NCBI GenBank assembly: GCA_021613535.1
Contig: CP075492.1
Location: forward strand, 17,918,001-17,982,000
Reading direction: 5' to 3'
Origin: Adineta vaga
Taxonomy: Eukaryota > Rotifera
Length of the DNA stretch: 64,000 nucleotides
A program made the translations under genes and the position numbers. The notes below the pieces were generated by a model. That model had not been told where the DNA came from, did not search any database, and worked only from the letters and a program-made list of their open reading frames with translations. This document shows positions 34,666 to 46,377 of the stretch, piece after piece; the first letter of the stretch is position 1, and the number at the start of each line of letters is the position of its first letter.

Positions 34666-35416
34666 ATTCACTGTTGGGGTTAAAACTAGGGTTGTTATAA
34701 CTATTCCACTTTCAACACCAACAGTGCCCCCAAGATCATTTAGAGAGGAATATTAAAAATGAGAGGAAAAGAATAAAACTAAACCAAACTACTAAAAATC
34801 TTATTTTAAGAATGACTTATCTGTAAGGTCATCTTGTAGAGCTGCAAGGATTTCACAATTTCTAAAAAAGATTATTTTCTGGCTAATTCAAAAAAAATCA
34901 TTTTAAATAAAGTTATTAAAGACACAGACGAAAGAAAAGACATAAAGCTTGGTCGCTAAGGGATCCTCCGTACGATCAAAACATTTTGCAGATTAATATT
35001 CAAAAGAATTCGCTAGTTTTAACTCCAACAGTGGTCACATTGCAAAAAAAGCCATGAATTTAATGGCGAACAATTGATTACATATTTATACTTTGTTTTG
35101 ATTTATATTAATCGAAAAGTGAAGTTTCATTTTGTATGCTTTTTTTGATTTCTAATAACTATTAATGGAATAAATGTAGAAGTGAATTTTGAGAAATTAT
35201 CAATTATTTTAGTCTTGATTTAGTCATAATAGATAATTCTATAATTAAATTGGTATGTAACATCAACATGATTCTTCATTCATACATGTACAATGAATCA
35301 AAGATTTAATCTTATATATCAGAAATCATCTAATAACTCTTGAATATTAAGAATAAAGCCTCCTGATTTCTTTCTGAAAAATCTCTAATTTCTAAAATTT
35401 AGATTTGGCAAGCCTG

Positions 35417-35812
35417 CCTCTGACTCAATTCTCCGTTCATGATATCGAAAGAAAATAAGTTGTACATATACATTTATGAGAGGACAAAGAAGAGACTCAT
35501 CTCTTCTTTTCTTTTCATCTTATTTTTTCATTAGTTTAAGGTATTTTTCTGTCGTAGGAAGTCCGAACAAACGCTATTCCGACGTATTCATACCTCTGAC
35601 TCAATTCTCCGTCCATGATATCAAAAAGAAAATAAGTTGTACATATACATTTATGAAAGGACAAAGAAGAGACTCATCTCTTTTCTTTTCATCTTATTTT
35701 TCATTAGTTTAAGGTATTTTTCTTTCGTAGGAAGTCCGAACAAACGCTATTCCGACGTATTCATACCTCCGACTCAATTTTCTGTCCATGATATCGAATG
35801 AAAGTAACACAC
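35417..35812. repeat. Tandem repeat, about 2.3 copies of a 173-176 bp unit
   Basis: Units start at 35417, 35593 and 35766 with CCTCTGACTCAATTCTCC or close variants. Copies 1 and 2 agree almost fully, including CATTTATGAGAGGACAAAG and GTAGGAAGTCCGAAC. The third copy stops after about 45 bp. The ORFs in the block are repeat artefacts. Confidence 0.85.
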
Positions 35813-35814
35813 GC

Positions 35815-37385
35815 ATCAGTGATCGTAGTAGACGAATCGATATAAATTGGTTGTTTTTCGTTCTTATTTTTATTTTTAAATAAAAGGGCATATCTACTTC
35901 AACTTGTTTACTTTTATTAGTCATTAAATAATAAGAAGGTAGGTGAAAACTTGCTCTACATGGTAAGTCTATTCTTTTTCAATAATATTATACAGCAGCG
36001 TGGAACATAAATTGTAGGTTGTGGTTCCAAGGTGTCTCTAATAGAACTGTTAGATATGTTAGGTTTTTAATGTTGTTATATTACATAGATAGAGTACTCT
36101 CTAAATGCATGATTTATCAAAATTTTCTTATTCTGTATGAGCTTATAGAAGACAATAATATGAAGTTTTTCGAAGGAGTTGAAAGAAATTTATAAACTGC
36201 GCATGAATTTTATCCTATTTCTTACATTAGAATCTTTTGATTTTATCGATATGTGCAAGTTTTTTTCATATGAATTGATCATATGGTTTGGTGGAATAAT
36301 TCAACTAACCGAAGACAGGTGCAAAGATATGGCTAACTAACAATTTGACCTATACAGAGCTGAGGAATCATATTGGAAGCTTTATTCTAACGTAATAATA
36401 CGGTTCTCGATATAGAAAGTTTTATCAGAAGTAATGTGAGGAAGGGCCATCGTTATACAGTAGTTTTAACCCTCTGCTTAGTGATCGTTACTTCAATGAT
36501 GTCATTTGGTCTGTTCATCAGATCGCATGCAAGTGACTTTAAGATTTTAAGTTATCTATAGAAAATAATAAAGAAGTCTTCTGCATAGTTTGAGGGTATC
36601 TTTTGTATTCTTATTATTATGGTTCGAAAGAATTTATCTTTAGAGGAAATGTTTTAATTTCTGTGTTTTCGAATATTCATTTTCGAAAAATTGACTTTGA
36701 TCACGCATGGTTTTACATTGAAAGGAATTCTTGACAAAGTGCTTGTCGTTGCTCCTTAATGAAAGCTAGAAATTGATTCAGTATCACATTCTGTAAAGAC
36801 CTGCTCTCTCTACAGAATAACGGATAATTTTTGACATGCTCGAAAACAGGCTTGCCTGATGAAGAAAAACCTGTTGGTTCATTATTATATGCATTCTTTC
36901 AGCTTCCGCAACATTCTTCTCATAACTTTCAACAAACATAAACACAAGATTTCCAAGTCGATAGTCGAATATAGTCTTTGTGCGCAGCTGCAGACAGAAT
37001 CAGACTCATATGAATGAGGATGAAGGAGGAAATTATTGGTGGAACTCGTTTCTGTTCTCAACCGTTTAAAACACTAAATGTATCGCGTGCTCCAATTATT
37101 TCCACTGACGGGAGCTAAATTAAAATCGAAAGAGTGTGTTTTTTATCGACCTCTGTGCTATCACAAGACCGATCAGTCTTTCTGTAAAATCAGTTACCGT
37201 TAGTTTCTCTTATAACGCTTTACTTCTGTGATTAAGTTCATATGGAGAAATTTATGCACTTGCGGAAAATATCGAAGATTACAATTTTCTGAAGGAAATT
37301 GTTATCCTGTTCGCAGTACAGATGTATAACTTTTGCAGATACTCTGGTAATCACCATACTACAATAAAGCTTTCTTTATATATAG
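35815..37385. other. Intergenic, no gene recognised
   Basis: No coding sequence can be supported. This interval contains the promoter region of the FG-GAP gene starting at 37388. Confidence 0.4.
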
Positions 37386-37387
37386 AG

Positions 37388-40250
37388 ATGGGCAATCATT
37401 ATAGTCATCGTGAGCAAAATAATAATCCAAAGGCGGAAAGAAGCAGGTATAAACATATGATCATTGATCTTCAATTATCAATTCTCTATGCATCTTTCTA
37501 CTTCTCCATAGGTTATCATTTGTATGTGCATCGGTTATTGCTATATTATCCTTACCTGCTGTATTGTGCACCATTGCTACAGTTGTTGTACTTTCGCTGA
37601 TACCTATTTATTTGCCTTCAGGAGGACAAAGTTCAACCAGCAATCTTAGTAGTACAAAGATTATAACTCTTACTAATTTTCTTATTTCGATATTTTATTT
37701 TTAAGATAGAGAAACGATTGGCACGAAGTTTGGCACGAATATTGCTAATGGCGAAACACATACTGTAACCAACTATGATTCAATTGCTGCGCAGGTAGAC
37801 CTATATTTTCTTGATGTTAGCATAAGATATGAATGTCTTAATTTTATAGTTCAATGCAAAAATGAGCTATCCAGAAGGTACACTTGGTGTTGTAGCGGCA
37901 GGCTTCGTTGATACTGTTGACTCAAAAAATAAAATCAGAAAGAAGCGACAAATCAGGTCAGTTTCATAGGATCTTTTTCGTGATGATCAAAACGATTCGT
38001 TTTGCGCATACTTTTAGCGGTCAAGGATCCTGTGCCACTTCTCTTGACCAATCGATGAACGGTGACCTGTTCGGCCTAGGCTTCGTGATTAGAAAATGTC
38101 CACGAAATGCATGCAGTACTAATTTTTGCATTAAAAAATGTGCAGCGACTATAAAAGCCACAATGCTAGTAAAACTTTCATCAAGTCCTTTCCAGTTTGA
38201 ACTAGAGACGACTAATGGAAAAATAACAGTTACAATCCAGCTTTGTTCGTTTGAAGATAATATTTCAAGTAAGATGCTCGAGTCGAAACAAATGTCACAA
38301 GAATGTTAAATTTTGATTTTTTCAAAAGAGTATGAGTGTGGATGAGGGTGTAATGACAACTGAACTCTCACACATTCACACTCTCATTCACACCCACACC
38401 CTAAACTACTAAAATAGAATTTTAACGTGATTGTATTATAGACATAAACACAACTACTACAAGAACAACAACAACAACAGTGCCGATAACTACAACAAAA
38501 ACGATTCTCCCTACTACCACGACTGGTAAATGAGTTATAAAGTTTTTTTTGTCTAACCCCACATCTTGTTTAACCTTTTACATGAGCTGCTATAGAGATC
38601 TTTGTCTATGTGGAACATTCCGACGGGAACTCGCAGGCAGTCAGCGGAAAGTGAAAGCAGCTTGCTGTCCGAGAAATTTTTGAATTTTTTTCTGAGACAT
38701 CTAGTCAGAATACTGCTTCCGTACTCTTTCGCTTGGGTGCTAAAGAGTGAAACAAACTCGATTTTGCTGATTTGAGTTCGGTTTGCTGTAGTAGCTTGGT
38801 TCTACCTTATCATAATAGACAATAAACGAGTTTAAAATAGAAAATATTGAAAACAATACTCATATCAATGCGAACTATCTTTATAGCGTAGCGGGTAAAA
38901 GGCTTGATTCAGTTTTTCTTGATAGTTTTGCGTAGTTTACTCTATCTCTAAAAAAAACATCAGAGATTTTATATTTTGTCCAAAAATTCGACGCAATTAG
39001 AGAAGCAATGTAACGAAACTTTTGCACACTTATACTCAACAACAATGAACCCAACAGTAATTGAAAATGCTCTAGATAGAAGATATCTCTGTTATTTCTT
39101 TGTACAAAACACCCTCACACCCACACCCGACTTTGATAATTATGTAACTACCAAGGATAATTTTTATTTCATTATAGACAAATGTATATTTCATTCTCCA
39201 CTGGCTTATCCAATTAACGTTGGATCCTACCCACGCTCTGTGGCAGTTGATGATATGGATGGTGACGGTAAACCTGACATTATTGTTACGAATACGGCTT
39301 TGGATAATGCCACTGTGTTGCTTAATAAAGGCAGTAACATATTTGTCATGCAACCAAATAAAGCGACTGATAATGGAGCATCTCCATATTTTGTGACAAC
39401 AGGCGACATTAATGGTGACAAAAAACCTGACATTGTTGTTGCAAACTATGATGGAGATAATATCGGTATCCTCATTAATAAAGGTGATGGCACATTTGCT
39501 TCTCAAGCAATCTATTCAATGAGCATTGGATCTTCTCCACGTTTTGTGACGCTAATCGATGTTAATGGTGACAATAAATTAGACATTGTTGTCGCAAATA
39601 GTGGCGCAGATAACATCGGTGTTTTCATTAATAAAGGAGATGGCACATATTTTGCTCAAGTAACCTATCCAATGGGTACTGGATCTTCTCCACGTTCTGT
39701 AGCCATAGGCGATATCAGTGGTGATAACATTCCTGACATTGTTGTCGCTAACTTTGACGGAAATAATGTTGGTGTTCTTTTCAATCAAGGCAATGGCACA
39801 TTTCTCATTCAAGGGACATATTCAACAAACGCTGGATCTTCTCCAAATTCTGTGATAATAATAGATGTTGGTGGTAACAGCAAGTCTGACATTATTGTCG
39901 CAAACAGTGGTGGAGATAATATTGGTGTTTTAATTAATAAAGGTGATGGAACATTTGATGCTCAAAAGACGTATTCGACTGGTAAGGGGACTTCACCGAT
40001 GTCTCTGGTATCAGCTGATGTTAATGGTGATACTAAAACTGATATTATTGTTGCAAATAGTGGCCAGGATAATGTTGGTATCCTTCTCAATAATGGTGAT
40101 GGGTCCTTTTTTAGTAAGACAACATATTCGACTGGTAATGGTTCATATCCGATCTCCGTGACAGCTGCTGATATGAATGCTGACAGTAAGCCTGACATTA
40201 TCGTCGCAAACTATGGTTTGGATAACGTTAACGTTATTTTAGCTTGTTGA
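37388..40250 (+). CDS. Single-pass membrane protein with Cys-containing ectodomain, Thr linker and FG-GAP/VCBS repeats
   Basis: Seven exons join with continuous phase: 37388-37446, 37512-37648, 37706-37794, 37850-37956, 38018-38268, 38442-38525 and 39178-40250, about 600 codons. The start MGNHYSHREQNN gives a short cytoplasmic tail. Exon 2 encodes a TM segment (SVIAILSLPAVLCTIATVVV). Exons 3-5 encode an ectodomain with six or more Cys (CATSLDQSMNGDLFGLGF, CPRNACSTNFCIKKC). Exon 6 is a Thr-rich stalk. Exon 7 holds seven repeats of about 48 residues, each with a DxNGDxKPDIIVAN calcium-loop-like motif and GVLINKGDGTF, typical of integrin-like FG-GAP propellers. Intron 6 is 652 bp and intron 5 is 173 bp; both contain TGTGGG motifs, while the other introns are 55-65 bp. 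No lesion is seen. A surface adhesion or recognition role is inferred. Confidence 0.8.
38328..38400. repeat. Complex TGTGGG-type hairpin inside intron 5
   Basis: GAGTATGAGTGTGGATGAGG at 38328-38347 and following GTGT face CACACATTCACACTC and CACACCCACACCC up to 38400. It accounts for most of the extra length of the intron. Confidence 0.75.
38526..39177. other. Long intron 6 with TGTGGG arm
   Basis: A 652-bp intron (GTAAAT...ATTATAG) with ACACCCTCACACCCACACCC at 39109-39128. No facing arm was found nearby. An ORF from 38976 reads across the acceptor but lacks the repeat signature upstream of it, so I treat it as intron. Confidence 0.6.
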
Positions 40251-40609
40251 AGGACATATATGAACTGAACTATCTTTTTCGAAACATTATTTCAAGCTTC
40301 TCTAACTTTCTCACTCTATGCTTTATTTAAAAAATTTACTAACTTTCTGGTACTTTTGCTCATTAAAAATAAATTTTCGCTATTTCACGAAGGATGTGTT
40401 CATTGTGTGTGAAATCTTCTAATATACGGGTACCAAAAGATCCAACCGCGAACAAATGCGGTTCTTTCAACATTCATACTCGTAAAGAAGGAAACAAAAA
40501 ATTGAAAAGAAATATGATGATAGAAAACGTTTTGATGAATCAGGAATGATTGTTATAAGTCTATTACAAAGTGTACCAAAAAGCTGTTCAATTAAATCAG
40601 ATATAGAAA

Positions 40610-41029
40610 ATGGTTCATGCGTATTGCACGGACAATATTCGATTTAATTATGAATCAAATGATAACCTTAGTTTCAGAAGTGATCGTTTATTTTACGTGA
40701 AAATGGAAATTACCGAGATGATGCTACGTAATCCATATACTATGGAGCGTAAAATCTTGCAAATACCATCAACACAACGTCAATATTTACAATCTGGTGA
40801 TGAAATAGATTATCTTAAGCCGCAGAAAAAAAGAAAAAGAGAATTTAACTCCAAGAGTTCCACCACAATTCAATTTGATGAAATCGAATATTGGTCTCAA
40901 GTTGAACAAAGATTACGTCTTCGATGGAAAAATAAATATTGTACGATGAAAAGGAAGTTTCATTGTTTGAAATATCAGGCACATCCGTATCTTAATGCAT
41001 CTCATAATAGTTTTCAAAGCTGTTATTGA
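40610..41029 (+). CDS. Hypothetical protein, 139 residues
   Basis: One ORF, starting MVHAYCTDNIRFNYESND, with a basic central stretch (KPQKKRKREF, nuclear-signal-like) and a C-terminal Trp/Arg-rich segment (YWSQVEQRLRLRWKNKY). No domain is recognised. It lies alone between the FG-GAP gene and the sulfotransferase. It may be a remnant or a chance ORF. The composition is compatible with coding, but nothing else supports it. Confidence 0.3.
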   Translation: MVHAYCTDNIRFNYESNDNLSFRSDRLFYVKMEITEMMLRNPYTMERKILQIPSTQRQYLQSGDEIDYLKPQKKRKREFNSKSSTTIQFDEIEYWSQVEQRLRLRWKNKYCTMKRKFHCLKYQAHPYLNASHNSFQSCY

Positions 41030-41479
41030 GAAACTAAATATACGTGTGCATGATATACTATTCTGATGAATTTTTCTGTTTTTTTATTATATTAAAATTT
41101 AACTAATCATATATTCTTCTAAAAAAATTGTTTTTCAAAAGCAACTCATACTAACAGAAAAACACACAATTTTGTTTACATAAATCAGCATATAATTATG
41201 AAAAGTCGAAGAAAGAAAGAAACAAACTTGAGGAAAGTTTTAATTTGATGTAATTCACGAGGATCGAGTGAGAAATGATCCATTCTATATTAGCACTTCA
41301 TTCAAATTCAATCGCATATTTAGAAAAAATAAAATCATTAAATAATTTAAGTAACAACATCGGTAAAGACTTAAGGCCACCATCAAAATAGTTTATTTTG
41401 TCCGTCGGTATTCTCTGTACATCTTCATTTAATATATAGATATTTTTTGTTGGAAATAGCATCTCAACATGCAGAATGT

Positions 41480-41524
41480 GAGGATGTGTGTAATCTTATC
41501 TTCTGTCATCTATATCCACACCCA
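41480..41524. repeat. TGTGGG-type hairpin, loop family B, degraded arms
   Basis: TGAGGATGTGTG at 41479-41490 faces CCACACCC at 41516-41523. The centre ATCTTCTGTCATCTATAT matches the copy at 34050-34095. Confidence 0.6.
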
Positions 41525-41636
41525 AAATCGCAATCATAAGTTTATATAAATGTATTTCAATATTTTTCGATTTTTTCGTGAAGCGTCTTTTATATGTCTG
41601 TTCTCAGTTGTAACGGTCGATTTCATAGACAGGAGA

Positions 41637-42953
41637 TTAAAGTAATTTATGGGAGTGAACATTTCTCCAAAATTTCAATACAGCAGTTTGATAAACGATA
41701 CGATCAAGCTTTGCTAATTTCTCAGCAAAAACCAGATCTTCAGACTTTATTCGAGGAGGTATTGGAGTTACATAGACTGCTTCATTTATACGCAATCGTT
41801 TGAGTTCTGTTGGTATTGTCCAATTTAAGAAAATTTCCAAAAGCTGTAATGAAAGATTTGTTTGTTCTTTGATAAGTATCAAGTCAATTTGGTTCATATT
41901 GTCAAGTGCACAATTTCTGGTTTTGTCATTTCGAATATGCGGACATCTTGCCCTTTGTTCTCTCTGATCTTTTTCTGAAGTAGTATTTTCCCAAAAATGA
42001 TAGCAACAGAACAAAGTAGTAACAGGATTATTTCCAAAAGTCCATCGTGATCCATAGTCTTTCTGAATTAACTGCGAGTCTATACTTGCTTTCAAAAACT
42101 GTTGAAAAGACTCTTCCAGTATTGGATCTAGAGATCCTTTACAGTCAGATTTCCACGCCTGTTTGACAACAGTGTTCGCGAACTTTAATAAGAAAGATGT
42201 ATTCAACGATTGTAAATGTTCTATTGAAAAATTATGTACTTGAGACCATCCTTCTGTACCTCCAAAACCAGCGAAGCACCCTTTCGCATTAGGGAATGAA
42301 GTTTGATTTCTAGTTAAATAACTGATAACGGTATTTCGATTGTGATTTAATTGAAATTTATCATAAGTACAATCGAGTGATGTAGCTCCACATTGTAATG
42401 TATTATTTAACTGATGTATCAATGATTGTAAAGCGAACGCTCCCGCAAGGTAATGTGCAGAATACCTTCGAAAATGAAAAGCGGAAATTGTCTGTTGAAC
42501 AGGATCTCGAATTATAGTTATATATTTGACTGGTCGCTTCAACTCCAACATGTGATGGACTCCATATGGAATGTGTCCTATAAGCACGTCAATTTGATCA
42601 AGTTCTGATGCATTCATTGCGCGAAGTTCTCGTAGATCACCGTACTGGTCTGTGATAATAAGTTCTCTGCAAATTTTGTTAGTAGCAATGCACCAATTAT
42701 TTAAAACTACACGAATAATTGTTCCACCCGTTTTTGGAGCATGCACAAAAATATACATTGGTTTCATTTTTTGATCAGAAGAATATGGTAAAGTGCTTCC
42801 TAATTTTTCCGTTTGAAATGAATTACATTCCCGAGATGAAGATGTGGACTGATTGACGGTCGGTCGGCATTTGTTATATATATTAATCAATGTAAGTAAG
42901 ATTATCAAACTGAATATGATACATATTCCTTGGTGACGTATCATATATCGCAA
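41637..42953 (-). CDS. Golgi-type carbohydrate sulfotransferase, 438 residues
   Basis: Type II layout: an N-terminal TM anchor (ICIIFSLIILLTLINIY) followed by a stem and a luminal domain. The 5'-phosphosulfate loop is FVHAPKTGGTIIRVVLNNW (about residue 69), and the 3'-phosphate-binding segment is YITIIRDPVQQTISAFHFRR (about residue 143). Both are hallmarks of PAPS-dependent sulfotransferases of the heparan 2-O-sulfotransferase-like group (Sulfotransfer_2). IGHIPYGVHHM lies between them. The luminal part has many N-glycosylation sites (NHS/NTS/NTT). It would transfer sulfate from PAPS to a glycan in the Golgi; the acceptor is unknown. It is a single intact exon with no stops. The start is the first Met before the anchor. 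Confidence 0.8.
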   Translation of the reverse strand: MRYMIRHQGICIIFSLIILLTLINIYNKCRPTVNQSTSSSRECNSFQTEKLGSTLPYSSDQKMKPMYIFVHAPKTGGTIIRVVLNNWCIATNKICRELIITDQYGDLRELRAMNASELDQIDVLIGHIPYGVHHMLELKRPVKYITIIRDPVQQTISAFHFRRYSAHYLAGAFALQSLIHQLNNTLQCGATSLDCTYDKFQLNHNRNTVISYLTRNQTSFPNAKGCFAGFGGTEGWSQVHNFSIEHLQSLNTSFLLKFANTVVKQAWKSDCKGSLDPILEESFQQFLKASIDSQLIQKDYGSRWTFGNNPVTTLFCCYHFWENTTSEKDQREQRARCPHIRNDKTRNCALDNMNQIDLILIKEQTNLSLQLLEIFLNWTIPTELKRLRINEAVYVTPIPPRIKSEDLVFAEKLAKLDRIVYQTAVLKFWRNVHSHKLL

Positions 42954-43172
42954 TAAATTTTATGATGACTGATCAAAAAAGCAAACAACCTTATTTATAA
43001 AATCCATCCTCTTACAAAATCAAAGTTACTTGGGAATCCTCTCTAGTTTCCGAAAAGTTCTTAAATCTTCTAAAGCAATACAAGAATACTCTGTTGATTT
43101 CCAAGGTGTTCGAAACATCTTAGTTTTCGAGAATAATGATTTGAACTTCTCTAGAATGTTCTAGGAAACGTA
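42954..43172. other. Upstream region of the sulfotransferase
   Basis: About 220 bp with no coding signal. It presumably carries the minus-strand promoter, followed at once by the MITE target duplication. Confidence 0.3.
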
Positions 43173-43725
43173 TTTACCATCAGAGCTAGGATGTAAGTAT
43201 TTGTACTCGAGTATTTCGTGATTTTTAAGTAAAAAAGTACAAGTACAAGTAGTCATAAAATTTACTCGTACTTATACTTTTACTTTAGAAGAAGACTTTG
43301 GCACTTGGATCCAAATACAAAAATCCGTACTTTGTACTTTGTACTTGAAATTAGTAGAGAGCAAAATCTTTGTTTTGCTAATCGAGGTAGTTTTTGCTTC
43401 ATTTATATGTCAACAGCTGTACCAGAATGAGTGAGAAAACGGACATATATGCACCGAAAAAGCAGAAAAGAAAATTGCATCAAGATCCTTTAAACTAAAC
43501 TATATAAGATGTTTGAATAAAAATTTTTGTTAAAATTTCCTATTCTCATTGTATATTTCATTTATTTCTCAAGTACAAAGTACAGAAGTACGGGTTATTT
43601 TACTTAAGTATAAGTATGAAAATATTTGCTTGAAGTAAAAGTACAAGTACGAGTCTATGTTCTTTAAGTATAAGTATAATACTTTTACTTGTAGTACTTG
43701 TACTCGTCCGAGCTCTGTTTACCAT
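43173..43725. mobile_element. hAT-type MITE with perfect 8-bp target duplication
   Basis: Terminal inverted repeats CAGAGCTAGGATGTAAGTA (from 43181) and TACTCGTCCGAGCTCTG (to 43717) bound a 537-bp element. The flanking 8 bases TTTACCAT (43173-43180) recur directly at 43718-43725. Subterminal regions are rich in AAGTAC/GTACTT and AAGTATAAGT repeats, typical of hAT MITEs. No coding capacity. The intact duplication suggests a fairly recent insertion. Confidence 0.9.
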
Positions 43726-45250
43726 TGTCAGAAACGGCTTAAGTATTTGCAGAGATATTCAAAAACGATGAGCAAATAACACCTTTGTTTACCCTCATAC
43801 AAGGTTCTCGTATTAGAGGAATGTGAATTTCGTCGTACCGACTTTCGCACTAGACTTTCGACAATTGTCGATAGTTCGGTTTTGTCAATGTCAATATCAA
43901 AGTCCAATACAACTTTGGTGATTGTTTCACATCTTGATAAACAGATTCAACTCTTTGAATAATGTGTAATATCCACTAATAGTATGTACTCGTCAACCGC
44001 ATTCTTGAAATATATAAGACAATACTGAAAATCCAGATGTAACTTATCGCTGACAATTTTACTAGTTTTTCTACGATTAATAAGTTGATTATTATGTTTA
44101 TCAAGATGTCAAACAACCACCAAAGCTGTGCTGGACTGTGCCATCGACACTAACCAAACCGAACTATCGACTATTGCTAAAAGTTTAGTGCGGAAGTCAA
44201 TACGACGAAATTTATGCTACTCTCATATTGAATGCATTGAGAGAGTAGGAAAAATATTTCATCTGCATAGTGTACGTATCATAACGTACATACTCCATAA
44301 AATAGTCATGCACGGTTAAACACAAATGCATACTTTTCTTCTCTTTCACGCTTGCACCTCATTTTTATTTGGTTAGTCTTCCGACATTGAATCATCGAAC
44401 CCCATAATTGAAGGAAGAAAGCAAATAGATAATACCTGCGTGGAAGAATAAAATACAGGGGGGAGGGGCGCTTTTCCTATACTCCAAAGAAGTATGACTG
44501 AGGTAAAGTGGAGTAGAATGAATGAGGTTCTCACTATTTTGCACATTTATCCCCTATTCTTAAAACAAATACCCGTAATAATGTTCTATTGAGATTCCTT
44601 CACAGTATTCAAATAGATTTGAAAATCCAATTATACCGTATTCTAGAGTAAAGTGTCCTCTACGAAACGAACTATTTCATATGCCATCGCAATATAGTCG
44701 TTTCGAAATATGTTAACCGAATTTTTATTTTTACTGATTGAAAAACCTCCATTTCAAAGTACTTTTTAATGTTGCGACTACAAAATTGTTATTTAGGGCA
44801 TACCAAAAGTACTATCCAAATTTTTATGAAAGGCAGCTGGAAGAAAATTGTATAACTTTTGACTGAAAACTTATTTCGATCTGCGGTTTTTGCCATACGA
44901 TAGAGGAGCGCCGGGGGCAGATACCTATGTAGAAAAGTGACTTCTCGCTAAAAAACAAAAATTTGTTGAAAATATTTTCAAAATATAAGTTTTTTAAATG
45001 TACTAAGCAACAAGAAAGGACTCATGTTTATATTGTATCGTATTTTTATATTCAACTTATGAGTGCAGACGTGCAAAAATGCTGATGTTTAAGGGCTTTT
45101 CCGAGAGAAAATCTTTTTTTCCACTTAACTTGATTTTATAATCTTTGATTTCTAAAAAAATCTTTTATAACAATGGAGGTTCTGCTGTCCTTACACAAAA
45201 ACATATTGAATTAAAATAATTCTGAATAGGAAAAGAACTTATATTCTATG
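43726..45250. other. Intergenic, no gene recognised
   Basis: Scattered short ORFs only. A TTAGGGCATACCAAAAGTA string at 44794-44812 recurs inverted at about 29704-29722, perhaps debris of one repeat family. Confidence 0.4.
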
Positions 45251-45254
45251 TTTT

Positions 45255-45545
45255 ACTAATCATCATTCGAATCTGTTTCTTCACGGCCAGATTGTAAATA
45301 TGGTTCGTTATCTTCCTCCATAATTTCATCCACCATTTTTTAAATTTCTGCAATTCCACGTATATACCTGAAAATACGAAGTTGCACGTTTATCATCCAT
45401 CGCCACCATAAATTACTCAATCAATTCTTTTACATCGTCCTGACGAAAGGTCGTGTTTTGATCACGAACTAATTACTTGAGATCATTGCATGACAATTCA
45501 ATACGATTGAGAGTTTTGGAAGACGAAATATTTCTATAACATATT
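45255..45545 (-). pseudogene. Tc1/mariner-superfamily transposase C-terminal relic
   Basis: The minus-strand reading RIELSCNDLK, stop, LVRDQNTTFRQDDVKELIE, stop, FMVAMDDKRATSYF resembles the LNPIELxWxxLKR...NTTFKLxDVxxLxxEA block after the second catalytic Asp in Tc1/mariner and pogo-like transposases. An acidic tail (MEEDNEPYLQSGREETDSND) ends at TAG 45255. Stops and frame slips show it is dead. The family assignment is by motif only. Confidence 0.45.
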
Positions 45546-45559
45546 TCTTTCGAATTCGA

Positions 45560-46377
45560 TCACTCTATTCAACGAAATAGAGAAGGACAACATAGTTATA
45601 CAAGCTAAAAATAGCTCTTGAAAGGGACTTACAATATATCCTATGAAACCTTGAACAGTTACATGAAACAATTGATAGTTTGGTAAAAATTCTCCCAAGC
45701 GTCTACTTATTCCACGAAGTTGTTAATCATTTCGTAAAAGCTATACTGAACCAGACATGATCTGTGATTGGATCAGTACGAGATATACAGAACCTTCACG
45801 AGGTTAGTAGTGAACATGCTGAGCTTTCAATTGACATACGAAACACCCAAGAGTTTTGCATTAAATTTGTTAAGCCTTTAAATATTCTCGAACTTGTTAT
45901 TGGTTTTCGATAACCAACACAAAATCTTTAATGTGAATACGAAACCATGTTTGGTTTAGTTTAAAATATTCTGAACTTTTCGGAAACTGACGAACCATCA
46001 AGTGGTCTACGAAACTGGGAATAGTTTGATAGAAGATAGGCGAAACCTATCGTCAGACTGCAAAACTGCTGATGGTTCTGTGAACATGTTACAGGACTAT
46101 CAATGGTTTCATGAACCGCATAGAAAACCTCTTAGTTTCATTAAAACACCAATTATTCTTACAGTGCAATACTACCAGAACCATTTTAAAATGCAAATTT
46201 TCTTCCCCGCAAATTAGTTTATGCTATCAAAAGCTTAATAGTATAAATGGGGTACAAAAAATGAATGCGTGAGAGGTACAATTTTGTGTATAGTGTAAAA
46301 TATGAGGATTGAGTACATCTGGCAGCCCTGGACAATATCAACTAACATAATGAAAACAATCGAGTTATCGTACACTA
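45560..46377. other. Intergenic, no gene recognised
   Basis: No supportable coding sequence. It may include more of the dead transposon to the right. Confidence 0.35.

Noticed and set aside
35476-35924. ORFs in the 35.4-35.9 kb repeat
   Set aside because: Tandem-repeat artefacts, overlapping on both strands and without a domain.
38976-39177. ORF extension upstream of the FG-GAP repeats suggesting a start at 38976
   Set aside because: The repeat signature begins only after the AG at 39176-39177, and the upstream Thr-rich exon joins in phase; the extension contains a TGTGGG arm and reads as intron.
44128-44319. 63-residue plus-strand ORF
   Set aside because: No domain, no neighbouring exons and no compositional support.
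44794-44812. A 19-base string shared inverted with about 29704-29722
   Set aside because: Too short to define an element from two copies; kept only as a remark in the intergenic entry.
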